64,000 bases of DNA from Streptomyces sp. CB00455. GTDB lineage: Bacteria > Actinomycetota > Actinomycetes > Streptomycetales > Streptomycetaceae. The first letter of the stretch is position 1. The number at the start of each line of letters is the position of its first letter. Shown here in pieces: positions 27,372 to 36,640 of this stretch. Made by a program: the position numbers and the translations under genes. The notes beneath the pieces were generated by a model, which saw only the letters and a list, made by a program, of their open reading frames with translations, was not told the origin of the DNA and did not search any database. The stretch is from positions 370,766 through 434,765 of the forward strand of contig NZ_LIVQ01000007.1 in assembly GCF_001905445.1 (NCBI RefSeq). Direction: 5' to 3'.

Positions 27372-27968
27372 TCAGGGTGTTGCGGACCTGGTCGGGCCGG
27401 GTGCGTCGTGCAGTAGCAGTTCGACCGCCGCGTCGAGGTAACCGTCCAGCCGGTCGTCCGTGCCGAGGGGGAGCAGACCGGGCAGCCGCACGGCCAGCTG
27501 GTTGTTCCCGATATGCGCTGTAAGCCCCAGAATGGCCCGCTGGACCGCCACCTCAGGCGGGAAGCCGACCTCCTCGAAAAGGCTCACCACGTAGGCCATG
27601 CGTCGTTCCATCACGCGCCGCGCGACGGGCGCGACGAGTTCGTGCCCGGCCGAGGCGAGCACGCTGACCGCCACGGGGTTGTGTTCGGCGTCCCTGCTCA
27701 CACGGGTGAAGAGCATCCGCAGTCGGGCTGCCGGGTCAGGTTCGTCGGCCACGGCGGAGATGGTCGCCTCGGTGAAGCGCTGTTCCCACAGTGAGAGCGT
27801 TGCCTCGATGAGTGCCTCGCGGTTCGCGAAGTGCCAGTAGAAGCTGCCCTTGGTGGTGCCGAGCCGGGCCGCGAGCGGTTCCACCGCGACTGCGGCGACT
27901 CCGCCTTCGGCCAGGGCGGTCAGCGCGGCTTCCGTCCAGTCGGTCGCGGACAACCGTCGACGATACAA
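27372..27968 (-). CDS. TetR/AcrR-family regulator
   Basis: 198 residues from a TTG at 27968. TetR HTH: ALTALAEGGVAAVAVEPLAA, RLGTTKGSFYWHFANREALI. The C-terminal ligand domain is full length. The gene is head-to-head with the RHS remnant, and its first two or three codons lie at or across the junction, so its native promoter and start have probably been replaced. No neighbouring target gene survives. Intact coding sequence, uncertain expression. Confidence 0.85.
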   Translation of the reverse strand: MYRRRLSATDWTEAALTALAEGGVAAVAVEPLAARLGTTKGSFYWHFANREALIEATLSLWEQRFTEATISAVADEPDPAARLRMLFTRVSRDAEHNPVAVSVLASAGHELVAPVARRVMERRMAYVVSLFEEVGFPPEVAVQRAILGLTAHIGNNQLAVRLPGLLPLGTDDRLDGYLDAAVELLLHDAPGPTRSATP

Positions 27969-29901
27969 GTCGACCTACACCTACAACGGAGCCGGCAACC
28001 TCACCGAGGCCACCGACGCGAACGCCTCCACCGCGAAGGTCGACTACAACAGCGACGGAACGGTGAAGACCTCCACCGACCCGGGCAACACCACCAGCAC
28101 CACCTACAACTACGACAACTCAACGCATCAGGTCACCTCGGTGGACCCGGCCGGCGGGACGCTGAAAGCCAAGTCGTACACCTATGACGCCTACGGCCGT
28201 CCGGCCACCGCCAAGGACGGGCGCGGCATCACCAGAACCTTCACCTACGACGACGGTGACCGGATCGGCAAGGTCGACTACTCCGACTCCACCCCGGACG
28301 TCTCCTACACCTACGACGCCTTCGGCCGCGTCAAGACCCGCACCGACGCCTCGGGAACCACGACCTACGGATACGACGACCTGGGCCGGCTGACCTCCCG
28401 CACCGCCACGTCCGGCGGAGGCACCCTCGCCTACCGGTACGACAAGAACGGCAACCAGGTCGCCCTCACCGACGCCCGCGGCACCACCGCCTACACCTAC
28501 GACAACGCCAACAAGCTCACCCAGGTGACCACCAACACCCCCTCCACGTCGACGAAGATCGGCTTCAGCTACGACGACCGGGGCCGGCGCACCGACACCT
28601 ACTACGGCACCAACGACGCCCGCACCCTCTTCAAGGCCCGCGTCCACCAGGACTACGACAAGTCCGGCCGCATCAACCGCGTCTGGGCAGACCAGGGCCC
28701 GGCCGACACCCCCACCCGGCAGTTCGACACCACCTACTGCCGCGCCATCGGCACCCCCGGAACCTGCTCCACGGCAAAAGGCGACGACCGGAGCCTGCTG
28801 CAGTGGAGTAAAGACAACCTGACGGGTAAGACGACCAGCTACAGCTACGACAGCGGCAACCGGCTGACGAAGGTCGCGACCTCGGGAGGTGGCAAGACGT
28901 ACACCTACACCTACGACGCGCGCGGAAACCGCAAGACGTCCACCGACGGCACCACCACCCAGAACCTCGCCTACGACGCCGCCAACCAGATCACCACCCC
29001 CGGCTACACCTACGACGGCCAGGGCAACCTCACCACCACCCCCGCCCTGTCCGCGGCCACGTTCGACGCCGCCGGCCGCATGACCACCGCCAAGACCGGC
29101 AACGGCACCGGCAGCTACACCTACGCCGGCACCAACGCCAACGAACTGGTCCACCAGACCACCGACAAAGGCGAAAGCGTCGACTACGTCCACGGCCGCA
29201 CCGACCAGTACGGCCTGCCCGTCATCGAACAGGTCAAGCTGAGCACCGGCACCGCCTACATCGAACACGACCCCACCACCGGCCAGCCCCTCGCCCTGCG
29301 CACCACCAACGGCTACGAGGCCTACTACATCGTCGACGGCCTCGGAAACCCGGTGCAGTTCATCAACCAGTCCACCGTCCAGTCCGGCGTGTACGAGTAC
29401 GACCCCTACGGCGCCGCCCAGACCGTCAAGTCCGGTACGGCTGCCACCGAGAACCCCTACCGGTTCGTCGGCGGCACCTACGACCGCACCACCGGCTACC
29501 TCAAGTACGGCCAGCGCTGGTACGACCCCACCACCGGCCGCTTCACCACCCAAGACCCGATGACCTTCCTCGCCAACCCCGCACAGGGCAACCGCTACGC
29601 CTACGCCGGCGACGACCCCATCAACAACATCGACCCCAGCGGACGCTCCATCATCGACACTCTGCTCCTGGCGAAGGACCTCATAGAGCTGGGCACCGAC
29701 GCGGCGAACGGCGACGGCGAAGCTCTGGAGGGAGACCTCGTCGGCACCGCAGCCGGCCTCGGCACTGAAGTCGCCTGCATGTTCGGTGCGGGGCTGCTCG
29801 GAGCCGCGACGGCAGGGGTGGGCGGCGCGATCGTCTCCGGCGGCTGTGCCGTGGTCGGCTCCTACGTGGGAGACCAGGCAAAAGACGCATATGTGAACTG
29901 A
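27962..29901 (+). CDS. RHS/YD-repeat protein, N-terminus missing
   Basis: About 640 residues of RHS repeats (recurring Y-D-x-x-G-R/N-L), ending in the conserved RHS core closure RFVGGTYDRTTGYLKYGQRW, YDPTTGRF-x-x-QDP and YAYAGDDPINNIDPSGR. The variable tip after the core is about 83 residues: mostly hydrophobic, Gly/Ala-rich, with ELGTDAANGDGEALEGDL followed by GAGLLGAATAGVGGAIVSGG. RHS shells encapsulate the tip, which is usually a toxin; this one looks membrane-active rather than enzymatic (inference). Secretion signal and N-terminal repeats are absent and the reading frame enters antisense TetR DNA, so export is unlikely. Two tiny membrane ORFs lie downstream. Confidence 0.85.
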
Positions 29902-29943
29902 GGCCCCAGTGCCTCCATCGGTCAACGTGAAAGGAAGGCCCCG

Positions 29944-30054
29944 ATGGATCTTGCCGCCCTGTGGTTCCCCAGCGGACCTACTGGAATCATCCTGCTGGTC
30001 ATCGCTCTCATAGCGATATGTGTCGGAATTTACATGGGCAGAAGGGGGAAATAG
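29944..30054 (+). CDS. 36-residue single-pass membrane protein
   Basis: ATG 29944 with AAAGGAAGG eight bases upstream, 42 bp after the RHS stop. It has a short polar start (MDLAALWFPSGPTG), one strong transmembrane helix (IILLVIALIAICVGIYMG) and a positive tail (RRGK), predicting an N-out, C-in anchor. Position behind an RHS tip suggests an immunity peptide, or less likely a holin-like partner; this is inference from context. A terminator follows 40 bp downstream, closing the RHS unit. Confidence 0.65.
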   Translation: MDLAALWFPSGPTGIILLVIALIAICVGIYMGRRGK

Positions 30055-30094
30055 CCGCCTGGGGGCGGCCAGCCGTCGACGCTTTCGACTAGAC

Positions 30095-30125
30095 CCCAGG
30101 GCGCTTCACGGAGAGGCGCCCTGGG
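30095..30125 (+). terminator. Terminator after the RHS/small membrane ORF unit
   Basis: 10-bp perfect stem CCCAGGGCGC / GCGCCCTGGG, 11-base loop, followed by a CT-rich tract. The next 390 bp to 30521 hold no supported gene. Confidence 0.8.
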
Positions 30126-30521
30126 CCTTCTATGTGGCCACGGCAGCAGGCATGGGTGCGTCTCTTCGGCCATCCGCGTTCGGCAAGCGGAGCCGACGAG
30201 CCTCCGTCTCCGGTCACCTCCTGGGGGGGAGGGCTTTACCCGAGACTCGATCGCGGACCCGAGGGGCGGCCTCACCACTGGGTTACCTGCGGAGGCCGGT
30301 CGAAGGGGTTGGCTTTTGTTGCAGCGAGCGGAATGCCCGAAGTCGGTTTTTCGAAGAGGTCGCGGGCAAACGCTACCGAGAAGTCAAGATATCAAGGCCG
30401 ACAAATGTGCGCAACAACTCTACAAATTACTGATCCGGATTAAGCCCACGGAACCCACTGGGCGCCCTCGTTCATGGCTTCGGTGAGAGCGCCAAGTCGG
30501 ACTCCAAGGCTAGGAGGAATC

Positions 30522-30599
30522 GTGAAATTTGCCAAATCCGCTGTCATTGTTCTGATTCTCGGGCTAGGAGCCCTATGTGGTTGGTATATTGTTGATTAG
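30522..30599 (+). CDS. 25-residue single-pass membrane peptide
   Basis: GTG 30522 with TAGGAGGAAT directly upstream (near-perfect ribosome site, 5-base spacing). It encodes two Lys near the N-terminus, a 15-residue hydrophobic helix (SAVIVLILGLGALCGWYIV) and ends with Asp. Codons are AT-richer than all neighbours (AAA, TTT, ATT, TTG, GTT), unlike Streptomyces core genes. Possibly an immunity or toxin peptide related to the RHS locus, or a peptide acquired from lower-GC DNA. No homologue recognised. Confidence 0.5.
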   Translation: MKFAKSAVIVLILGLGALCGWYIVD

Positions 30600-30786
30600 T
30601 CTCCGCTTTCAGTGTCCCGTCCGTGAATGCTCCGAATGCTTCCGGTGAAATAGCGGGGAAATCATCGAGTGTCACCCGATAGGGCTCGCCTCGGCCGCTG
30701 CCGAACCTCCGACACCTGCTGGTGTGGGCCACCACCTCCGGCTGCACGACGAAACCGGAGCTCGTCGAGACCGGAGCTTGCTGCCG

Positions 30787-31015
30787 ATGACGTACCCGCC
30801 CCAGCCCGAGCCGTTCGCCGCAGCGCTCGGGGAAGCGGCGCAGACGGCCGCGATAGTGATGACCATCACCGACGCGGTCCGCCGCGCCACCCAGAAGCGC
30901 CTCGCCAGCTGGGGAGGAGCTCGGCGGGGACACGGAGAAGATGGCTCCGGGCTGGTCGGCCGACCACTTGCGCGGCGTCCTCGGGCACGACGTCCCGGCC
31001 GAGCTGATGGCGGGG
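30787..31015 (+). pseudogene. Conserved actinomycete hypothetical, N-terminal fragment, frameshifted
   Basis: ATG 30787 starts QPEPFAAALGEAAQTAAIVM and TITDAVRRATQKRL. A frameshift near 30910 moves the continuation (EELGGDTEKMAPGWSADHLR, GVLGHDVPAELMAG) to another frame. I recall similar N-termini on mobile-element proteins of Streptomyces but cannot name the family. Truncated at about 31015 where the IstA remnant begins on the other strand. Confidence 0.45.
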
Positions 31016-31395
31016 GCGGAGCGTGGACGTGGCCCTCGAAGAACGCCTCCTGCCCGGCCGACACGAACACCCGGTGCACTGCCTTGCCCGAGTAGGACAG
31101 GCGGAACGCGAACAGGCAGCAGGTCACCAGCTCACCGGCCAACCGCAGGGTCACGTCCCCGAAGTCGACCTCCGCCTCCGCCCCGGGCTTGTGGGTCTGC
31201 GGGACGAACGCTTCCACCACACCCCGACCGGCCTGGACCCGGATCTCCTCCCGCCGCGTGGCCACGTAACCGCGGACCATCTGGTACGAGATCTCATCCG
31301 CACCGTGCTAATCCAGCAGCCGCTCGAAGATCCGCTTCACCGTGTGCCGCTGCTTGCGTGGCGCGTCCAGGTCCGCCCGCAGCATCTGGTCGATC
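31015..31395 (-). pseudogene. IstA transposase (IS21 family), internal fragment
   Basis: The minus strand reads DQMLRADLDAPRKQRHTVKR, IFERLLD, an in-frame TAG (where relatives have Glu), HGADEISYQMVRGYVATRRE, EAFVPQTHKPGAEAEVDFGD (first catalytic Asp of the rve domain), and SYSGKAVHRVFVSAGQEAFF. About 125 residues remain of a ~500-residue protein; the TAG and both truncations make it dead. Confidence 0.8.
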
Positions 31396-31652
31396 AACGG
31401 CTTGGTGGAAGTAGCTGCTGACGGGCTTGGACAGGTCGTGGGCGAGGGGGTTGAGCATGTCGTCGAGCCGGGCGAGGTGGAAGGGATGCCTTCGCCGAGG
31501 TGGCCGAGGAGGATCCTCAGCTGGGGCCTGCGGTCGAACGCGCCGGACAGGGCGAGGCGCAGGGCGTGCAGGGAGGTCTCGTAGTGCCATCCGTAGCCGG
31601 CGGTGGCGAGCATACGGCCGATGGACGGTTCCAGGCCCTGGTAGTAGGCGGG
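31396..31652 (-). pseudogene. Amidohydrolase (amidohydrolase_2 fold), internal fragment
   Basis: Minus strand: SPAYYQGLEPSIGRMLATAG, WHYETSLHALRLALSGAFDR, LRILLGHLGEGIP. After a one-base shift it continues FHLARLDDMLNPLAHDLSKP. The H in LLGHLGE is the metal-ligand His of the family (decarboxylase/ACMSD type). It is flanked directly by IstA DNA on one side and IS5-type transposase DNA on the other. Confidence 0.65.
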
Positions 31653-31775
31653 GCTTACTGGCGGACCAACTTGACGATGCGCCAGCTCGGCCCGCTGTGC
31701 GAGGTCCCAAAGCCCCTCTACGGCCACCTCCAGGCGGGGCCCTGGACCCTGACCACGGCCGCCGGTTGATCACAG
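31645..31775 (+). pseudogene. IS5-family transposase scrap
   Basis: Plus strand AYWRTNLTMRQLGPL matches the helix-turn-helix segment of IS5-type transposases (relatives continue FGVSKSAADRVIDHLGP). Here the sense is lost after about 15 residues. Confidence 0.45.
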
Positions 31776-31997
31776 GTGCCATCAAGGCGTACATCGACGC
31801 AGACCACCCCTGAATTCGACCCAGATCGTCGACCGTGGCCGCCGTGACGTCCAGTAGCCGGCTCCGGCCGGGAGGGGATCCGGAAGCAGCGGCCTCTGAG
31901 GCAGTGGCCCGGCCCCGCCGGAGCCGGCCGGTATCAGTCAGCGTGGGTGGTCAACACGGGCCGGCTGGTCACGGGCGCCGAATACCGTGCTTCTGGC

Positions 31998-32112
31998 GCG
32001 GGGTGCCGGCGGGCCGCCGCTATGGTCGGGGCAGTCCGCGCCGACAGGGCGTGCGCGGGTGAGGCCCGGTGACCAGAGCGCTCTGGCGGCAGTACCACCG
32101 GGCCGCCCCCAC
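31998..32112. repeat. 115-bp dispersed repeat, copy 2
   Basis: Same orientation as 3596-3710. The core 32032-32084 is nearly identical, including GTGACCAGAGCGCTCTGGC. It lies in DNA without a supported gene, between IS debris and the DUF6415-like gene. Confidence 0.75.
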
Positions 32113-32261
32113 TACCCACTGCGAGCAAAGATCCCTCGCGCGGACCGGTCGGAGTTCTTCGATGACCTGCGAGCGACCACCCCAGCACGCGACCACACGC
32201 GACGGCGGCGGCACTACCCCCGGGTACGGGCACACGCCCGGGTGCGCTCAGGCCCACCGCG

Positions 32262-32684
32262 ATGCCCACGCCGGGGACCCCGACGAGCAGCACACATGTG
32301 GTCGTCCTTTACGACCCCGGAGGGCGCCTCGGAGGGGACATCCCCCTCGACCGGGCGTTGCACGAGTGCACGATCAAAGCCGTGCTGGGATGGTCTGCCG
32401 ACCCCGATCTGCGCCCCGCGGGCGTTGAGCAGATCGCGCTGCAGCTGACCGGAGCCGCCCACGCGGTCGCCGCCGACGTCCGGCACGCCGCCGAACAGCT
32501 CACCGACGGCCACACCGCCCGCATCCTCGCATGCGTTGTCCTCGCCGAAGCCGGACACCGCCTTGCGGCCGGCCCCCAGGGAACCGTGCGCTGCGCCCAG
32601 GGTTACGCCCGCCTGGTCCGTGTCCTCTACGAACATCTGGACCGCCTTACCGAGGCCGCACCCCGGCCGGTCAGGGCTCTGTGA
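32262..32684 (+). CDS. DUF6415-like small helical protein
   Basis: 140 residues from ATG 32262. After a disordered start it is helical: RALHECTIKAVLGWSADP, IALQLTGAAHAVAADVRHAA, ILACVVLAEAGHRLAAGP, YARLVRVLYEHLDRL. This is the pattern of small Streptomyces proteins annotated DUF6415, often near XRE regulators or plasmid-like genes. Function unknown. Start uncertain; the Gly/Thr/Pro-rich first ~15 codons may not be translated. No operon partner: the next gene starts 166 bp away. Confidence 0.6.
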   Translation: MPTPGTPTSSTHVVVLYDPGGRLGGDIPLDRALHECTIKAVLGWSADPDLRPAGVEQIALQLTGAAHAVAADVRHAAEQLTDGHTARILACVVLAEAGHRLAAGPQGTVRCAQGYARLVRVLYEHLDRLTEAAPRPVRAL

Positions 32685-32850
32685 GCAGGTGTCGCCAAGC
32701 GCACCTCCAGGTCGTCGCAGCCTCGGGTACCGCTAATGGCGTTGCCGGGCCTTGATCGACGCCTTGGCCGCGAGGGCGCCCGGTGCCGTTTGGACACCGT
32801 GTTGCGGGGGCTGGTGGGAGCCGTGGGCGGGGCTTGAGAGACTGCTGGGT

Positions 32851-33654
32851 ATGGATATCGAGCGCAGGAACAATGTCGTTGTCACCGGCAACCCGCAGGG
32901 CCGGACCGTGGTGCTGGCCCACGGGTTCGGTTGTGACCAGAACATGTGGCGCCTCACGGTACCTGCCCTGGTCAGGGACTACCGGGTGGTCCTCTTCGAC
33001 TATGTGGGCTCGGGCCGCTCGGACCTGTCCGCGTTCTCGGAAGACCGCTACGCCTCGCTGGACGGGTATGCCCGGGATGTACTGGACGTCTGTGCCGCGC
33101 TCGACCTGCGCGACGCGGTGTTCGTCGGCCACTCCGTCTCCGCAATGATCGGCGTGCTGGCCGCCAACACGGCCCCGGAGCGCATCGGCGCACTGGTGAT
33201 GGTCGCTCCCTCTCCCCGTTACATCGATGACGAGGACTACCGCGGCGGGTTCAACGCCGAGGACATCGACGAGCTGCTGGAGTCTTTGGAGTCGAACTAC
33301 CTGGGCTGGTCGGCGACGATGGCACCGGTGATCATGGGCAACGCGGAGCGGCCGGAACTCGGTGAGGAACTGACCAACAGCTTCTGCGCGACGGATCCTG
33401 GCATGGCGCGCGTCTTCGCCCGGACCACGTTCCTGTCGGATTCGCGAGACGACCTGAAAAAGGTGAGCGTGCCGACGCTGGTGCTGGACTGCACCCAGGA
33501 CGTCATCGCTCCCCGTGAGGTCGGCGCCTTCGTCCATCAGGCGATCGAAGGCTCGACGCTGATCACGCTCAATGCAACCGGCCACTGCCCGCACATGTCC
33601 GCACCCGAAGCCACCAACGAAGCGATCACCGGCTTCCTGGCGGGCCTGCGCTGA
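32851..33654 (+). CDS. RsbQ-like alpha/beta hydrolase (KAI2/D14 family)
   Basis: 267 residues from ATG 32851; upstream in-frame starts would add a Gly/Trp-rich stretch absent from the family. Signature RsbQ start (RNNVVVTGNPQGRTVVLAHG, GFGCDQNMW), GHSVSAM with Ser95, Asp217 in LDCTQDVIAP and His245 in ATGHCPHMS. This matches the triad spacing of Bacillus RsbQ almost exactly. Also typical: YVGSGRSDLSAF and PSPRYIDDEDYRGGF. RsbQ works with the phosphatase RsbP to activate the stress sigma factor; plant relatives sense karrikin/strigolactone. No RsbP-like PAS-phosphatase gene is next to it. Confidence 0.92.
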   Translation: MDIERRNNVVVTGNPQGRTVVLAHGFGCDQNMWRLTVPALVRDYRVVLFDYVGSGRSDLSAFSEDRYASLDGYARDVLDVCAALDLRDAVFVGHSVSAMIGVLAANTAPERIGALVMVAPSPRYIDDEDYRGGFNAEDIDELLESLESNYLGWSATMAPVIMGNAERPELGEELTNSFCATDPGMARVFARTTFLSDSRDDLKKVSVPTLVLDCTQDVIAPREVGAFVHQAIEGSTLITLNATGHCPHMSAPEATNEAITGFLAGLR

Positions 33655-34088
33655 CCTGGCGCATCGGACAGCTGTCCGGTGCAACGGCGGCGGCGGGCCG
33701 CGGCGGCAGGACGGCGGGAGCCCCCGGGTCCCGTGCCGGTCGTCCACACTCCTGCGCGCCGCAGGGGTCCAACGTCGCCGCGGCCGGTCCAGGGGGACCG
33801 ACTGCTGGACAGCAAGTTCCGATCTACGTCCGGCGGGCACCCTCCGGCCTATCACCTGCGCGGCCAGGGGACGTCCTCGGTGAGGTGGGCCAGATGCGGG
33901 GCGACGGTGCTGGTGATCATCCGGGTCAGCCGGCCCGGGCGGCCGTCTCGGCTGTGTGCTCGGTAGCTCCGTGGGCTCCGGCGAGGACATCGAGCGGCAG
34001 GGTCAGAGGCCTGGGCCGGACACCGTACTTGCCGCTCTGCTGCAGGCGGGTACGGTGCCCGGCGGTGGTTCCTGTCAGGGGGTGGTGG
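33655..34088. other. Intergenic, no gene supported
   Basis: A short minus-strand stretch (about 33860-33930) reads MITSTVAPHLAHLTEDVPWP, perhaps a lost C-terminus. Nothing can be named. Confidence 0.35.
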
Positions 34089-34475
34089 TTACCACTGGCC
34101 GGTGAGGGGGATGTCGGTGGGGTCACCGAAGCGGCCGCTGTAGAGGACGGTGTCGGAGTCCTTGGCCGCGCCGTAGAAGCTGGATTCGGCCGGGCATGGA
34201 TGCCGACCTTGTCCGTGCCGTCGCCGTTCCAGTCGCCCTTGATCGGTATCTCGTTCGGGTTGCCGAACTTCACCTGGTGGTCAACGTTGGCCTGGGTGTT
34301 GGAGTCACTGAGGTAGAACGTGGCGTTCGAGGGGCGGTAGTACCCGACGGTGTCGGTACCGTGGCCGTTCCAGTCGCCGGCCATCGGGACGTCGTCCTTA
34401 CCATTGAGCGCACCCGGGGTCGTGGTGCGCACCACCCTCCGCCCGGGCCGCGCGATGTACGACGTTTCGGTCACC
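34089..34475 (-). pseudogene. Secreted repeat-protein fragment (GDWNGDGTD repeats)
   Basis: Minus strand carries two FG-GAP/VCBS-like units: DDVPMAGDWNGHGTDTVGYY with FYLSDSNTQANVDHQVKFG, and EIPIKGDWNGDGTDKVGIH. A frameshift near 34190 moves the last unit (SFYGAAKDSDTVLYSGRFGD, PTDIPLTGQW then TAA) out of frame. It is the end of a secreted protein whose N-terminal domain is missing. The repeat type differs from those of the neighbouring protease and of the 57-61 kb cluster. Confidence 0.7.
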
Positions 34476-34648
34476 AGTATGCCGCGACGCCCGAGCAACT
34501 CCTCGTGCCGCTCTCACGGGGTAATCGCAGTGTTGCTGCATTCCTTGTGCTGTGAAGCCACCAGCATGCAAAGGGGTGCGCCGGTGATCCGGTTGGGTTT
34601 GGATCCCACGGTGGTGCCTGGTGTGCTTGCAGGGGCAATCAGGGCGGG

Positions 34649-36640
34649 TCAGGCCGGCGGGGAGATCATCCGCTCGGTGCCGAGGCTGTTCATGCGGGTG
34701 TCCTGGTACATGGTGGTTTCGCCGTCGGTCCAGCGGATCATGAGGTCGTTGGTTAGGCCGTCACTGGTGAACTGCCCGGTGGTCATGATCACGCTGTGGG
34801 TCCACGTCTTGTTGGGGCCGTGGATGCGCTGCTCGCCACCGAGGCCGCCGGTGGTGGTGCCGACGTAGTTGTCGAGCTCGCCGCTGGACCAGCGGACCAT
34901 GAGGTCCCACTTCTGGTTGCCGGCGAACTGCCCGGACGTCAGCAGCGTGGCGTCCTTCCAGGTGCTGTTGGGGTCCTTGAGCTTGTATTCCTGGCCCAGG
35001 CTGCCGGCGCCCACGTTGGTGAACAGGCTGAGCTCGCCGTCGGACCAGCGCACCATCAGGTCGGTCACGTAGGTGGCGGCGTTGAAGCGACCGGCGGCTA
35101 TCTGGGTGGCGTGGCTCCAGATGGACCCTGAGGGAGCCATTTCGACGCCGGCGCCAAGGCCGTTGGAGCCGACATCGCCGTGCAGGGTCATCCTGCCGTC
35201 GTCCCAGCGGACCATGAGATCGAACTGGTTGGAGCCGGTGAAGTCGCCGGCGGTTATGGTTGCGACCGGCTTCCAGCCTGCGTTGGGCGCTAGGAGCTGC
35301 CGTTCGGGGCGGAAGCCGCCGTTGCCGTCACCGGGGTAGAGCGTGACTTCGCCGTCGGTCCAGATGACGAGCAGATCGCTGTGACCTGTGCCGGAGAAGT
35401 CTCCGGCGGAAATCTGCTTGGCGTGCTTCCAGGTGTCGCCGCTGCCTGGTAGGACGGGGCCGTCCGTCGGAGGCTGGTAGGTACTGCGATGGACATTCTC
35501 CGGTCCGATGCCGTTGTTGGCGTCGTTGTAAAGGTCCTGGGCATCCTTGCCGTAGAGCGGCGAGTACGAGATCCAGTCGACGTTGGCGTCGTTGCCGCCG
35601 CCGTTGTATCCGCCGATGTTGCCGACGACCTGGCCGGTGCGGGCAGCCGCGTTGTATCCCTTGATCCACGGGCTGCCGGAGACGCCGCCGTAGTAGCCGC
35701 CGCACTCCATCTGCATCTGCCGGAACCCGTACAGCCGACGGGTCGGCACATCACAGCGGATGGCCTTGTGCTGGCTGTTGTCGCTGGCTTGGGCCGGGTA
35801 GCCGACGACCGTCACGTTGTGGTCGTACGACGTCGAGGTGGTGAAAGTGAGGGCGCCGACGACGTCCTCAACCGCGCCCTTGCCATTTGGGGCGACGGTG
35901 ACGAAGGCGAAGTCCAGGTCCGACTCGGCAGCCTTCGTTTGGCCCCTGGTGGGGTAACGGTCGTCCTTATAGACATCGCCGACCGCGAAGAGTCCCCACG
36001 GCTGGTTGGCCGGGATCTTGAGGAACTGGTACTGCGGCACGAAGACACGGTGCTTGGCCGCGTTAAGGCCGTTCGCACAGTGACCCGCGGTTAGCACCAG
36101 GCTCTTTCCCTTGCTTCGCACGACGCTGCCGGTGCAGTAAGTGGCGTTTCCACCGACCGGTGTGCCGTCGAAGAAGAACGTCCCCACCATCGGGAGGCCG
36201 TCGAAATGCGCGGCGTGGGGCGTGTCCGCCCGTGCAGCGCCTGTCGAGTCGGGTGCTGATGGAGCTTTGGTGGGCCCGGCGCCGCGGGCGGCGTCGATGG
36301 GCTTGGCCTGGGCCATCCGCTCAGCCGTCCAGTACTGCTCGTCCGCGGTTGAGGCCGGTGAAGCAGGGGGTGATTTGGGGGTGGACGCGGAGGGAGAGGG
36401 GGGAGCGGATACCGGTGGTGCGGCCGGAAGGGGAAGCTGCGAGGCCGAGGCCGAGGGCGAGGGCGTGGAGCGGGGTAAGCCCGAAGGGCTGCTCGGTGTG
36501 GAGGATGAGGCCGAGGGTGAGGGTGAGGGGAGCCTCGTGCCGACCGGAGAGGGAGCGGCCGACGCCGCCAGGGCGGCGGGGGCGGTAAGCAGCACGGTGC
36601 TGGCGCCGAGCGCGAGTGCGGTCAACCATTTTGATCTCAA
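34649..36640 (-). CDS. Secreted trypsin-like serine protease with FG-GAP-like repeat domain
   Basis: 663 residues from TTG 36640, preceded by GGAAG eight bases off; the longer frame lacks a signal and overlaps the divergent gene. Signal peptide to about residue 26, a Pro/Ser-rich linker (30-100), then an S1-type protease: His187 in VLTAGHC, Asp243 in SDLDFAFV, Ser323 in GVSGSPW, so the triad is intact. From residue ~415 five repeats follow, each like ITAGDFTGSNQFDLMVRWDD and G-x-x-T-L, forming a beta-propeller-like domain. The enzyme is likely exported to the cell surface or medium. Divergent from the gene at 36759, with a shared 118-bp promoter region. Confidence 0.9.
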   Translation of the reverse strand: MRSKWLTALALGASTVLLTAPAALAASAAPSPVGTRLPSPSPSASSSTPSSPSGLPRSTPSPSASASQLPLPAAPPVSAPPSPSASTPKSPPASPASTADEQYWTAERMAQAKPIDAARGAGPTKAPSAPDSTGAARADTPHAAHFDGLPMVGTFFFDGTPVGGNATYCTGSVVRSKGKSLVLTAGHCANGLNAAKHRVFVPQYQFLKIPANQPWGLFAVGDVYKDDRYPTRGQTKAAESDLDFAFVTVAPNGKGAVEDVVGALTFTTSTSYDHNVTVVGYPAQASDNSQHKAIRCDVPTRRLYGFRQMQMECGGYYGGVSGSPWIKGYNAAARTGQVVGNIGGYNGGGNDANVDWISYSPLYGKDAQDLYNDANNGIGPENVHRSTYQPPTDGPVLPGSGDTWKHAKQISAGDFSGTGHSDLLVIWTDGEVTLYPGDGNGGFRPERQLLAPNAGWKPVATITAGDFTGSNQFDLMVRWDDGRMTLHGDVGSNGLGAGVEMAPSGSIWSHATQIAAGRFNAATYVTDLMVRWSDGELSLFTNVGAGSLGQEYKLKDPNSTWKDATLLTSGQFAGNQKWDLMVRWSSGELDNYVGTTTGGLGGEQRIHGPNKTWTHSVIMTTGQFTSDGLTNDLMIRWTDGETTMYQDTRMNSLGTERMISPPA

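Noticed and set aside
28120..29925. 601-codon minus-strand frame opposite the RHS gene
   Set aside because: Low-complexity Val/Gly shadow of YD repeats.
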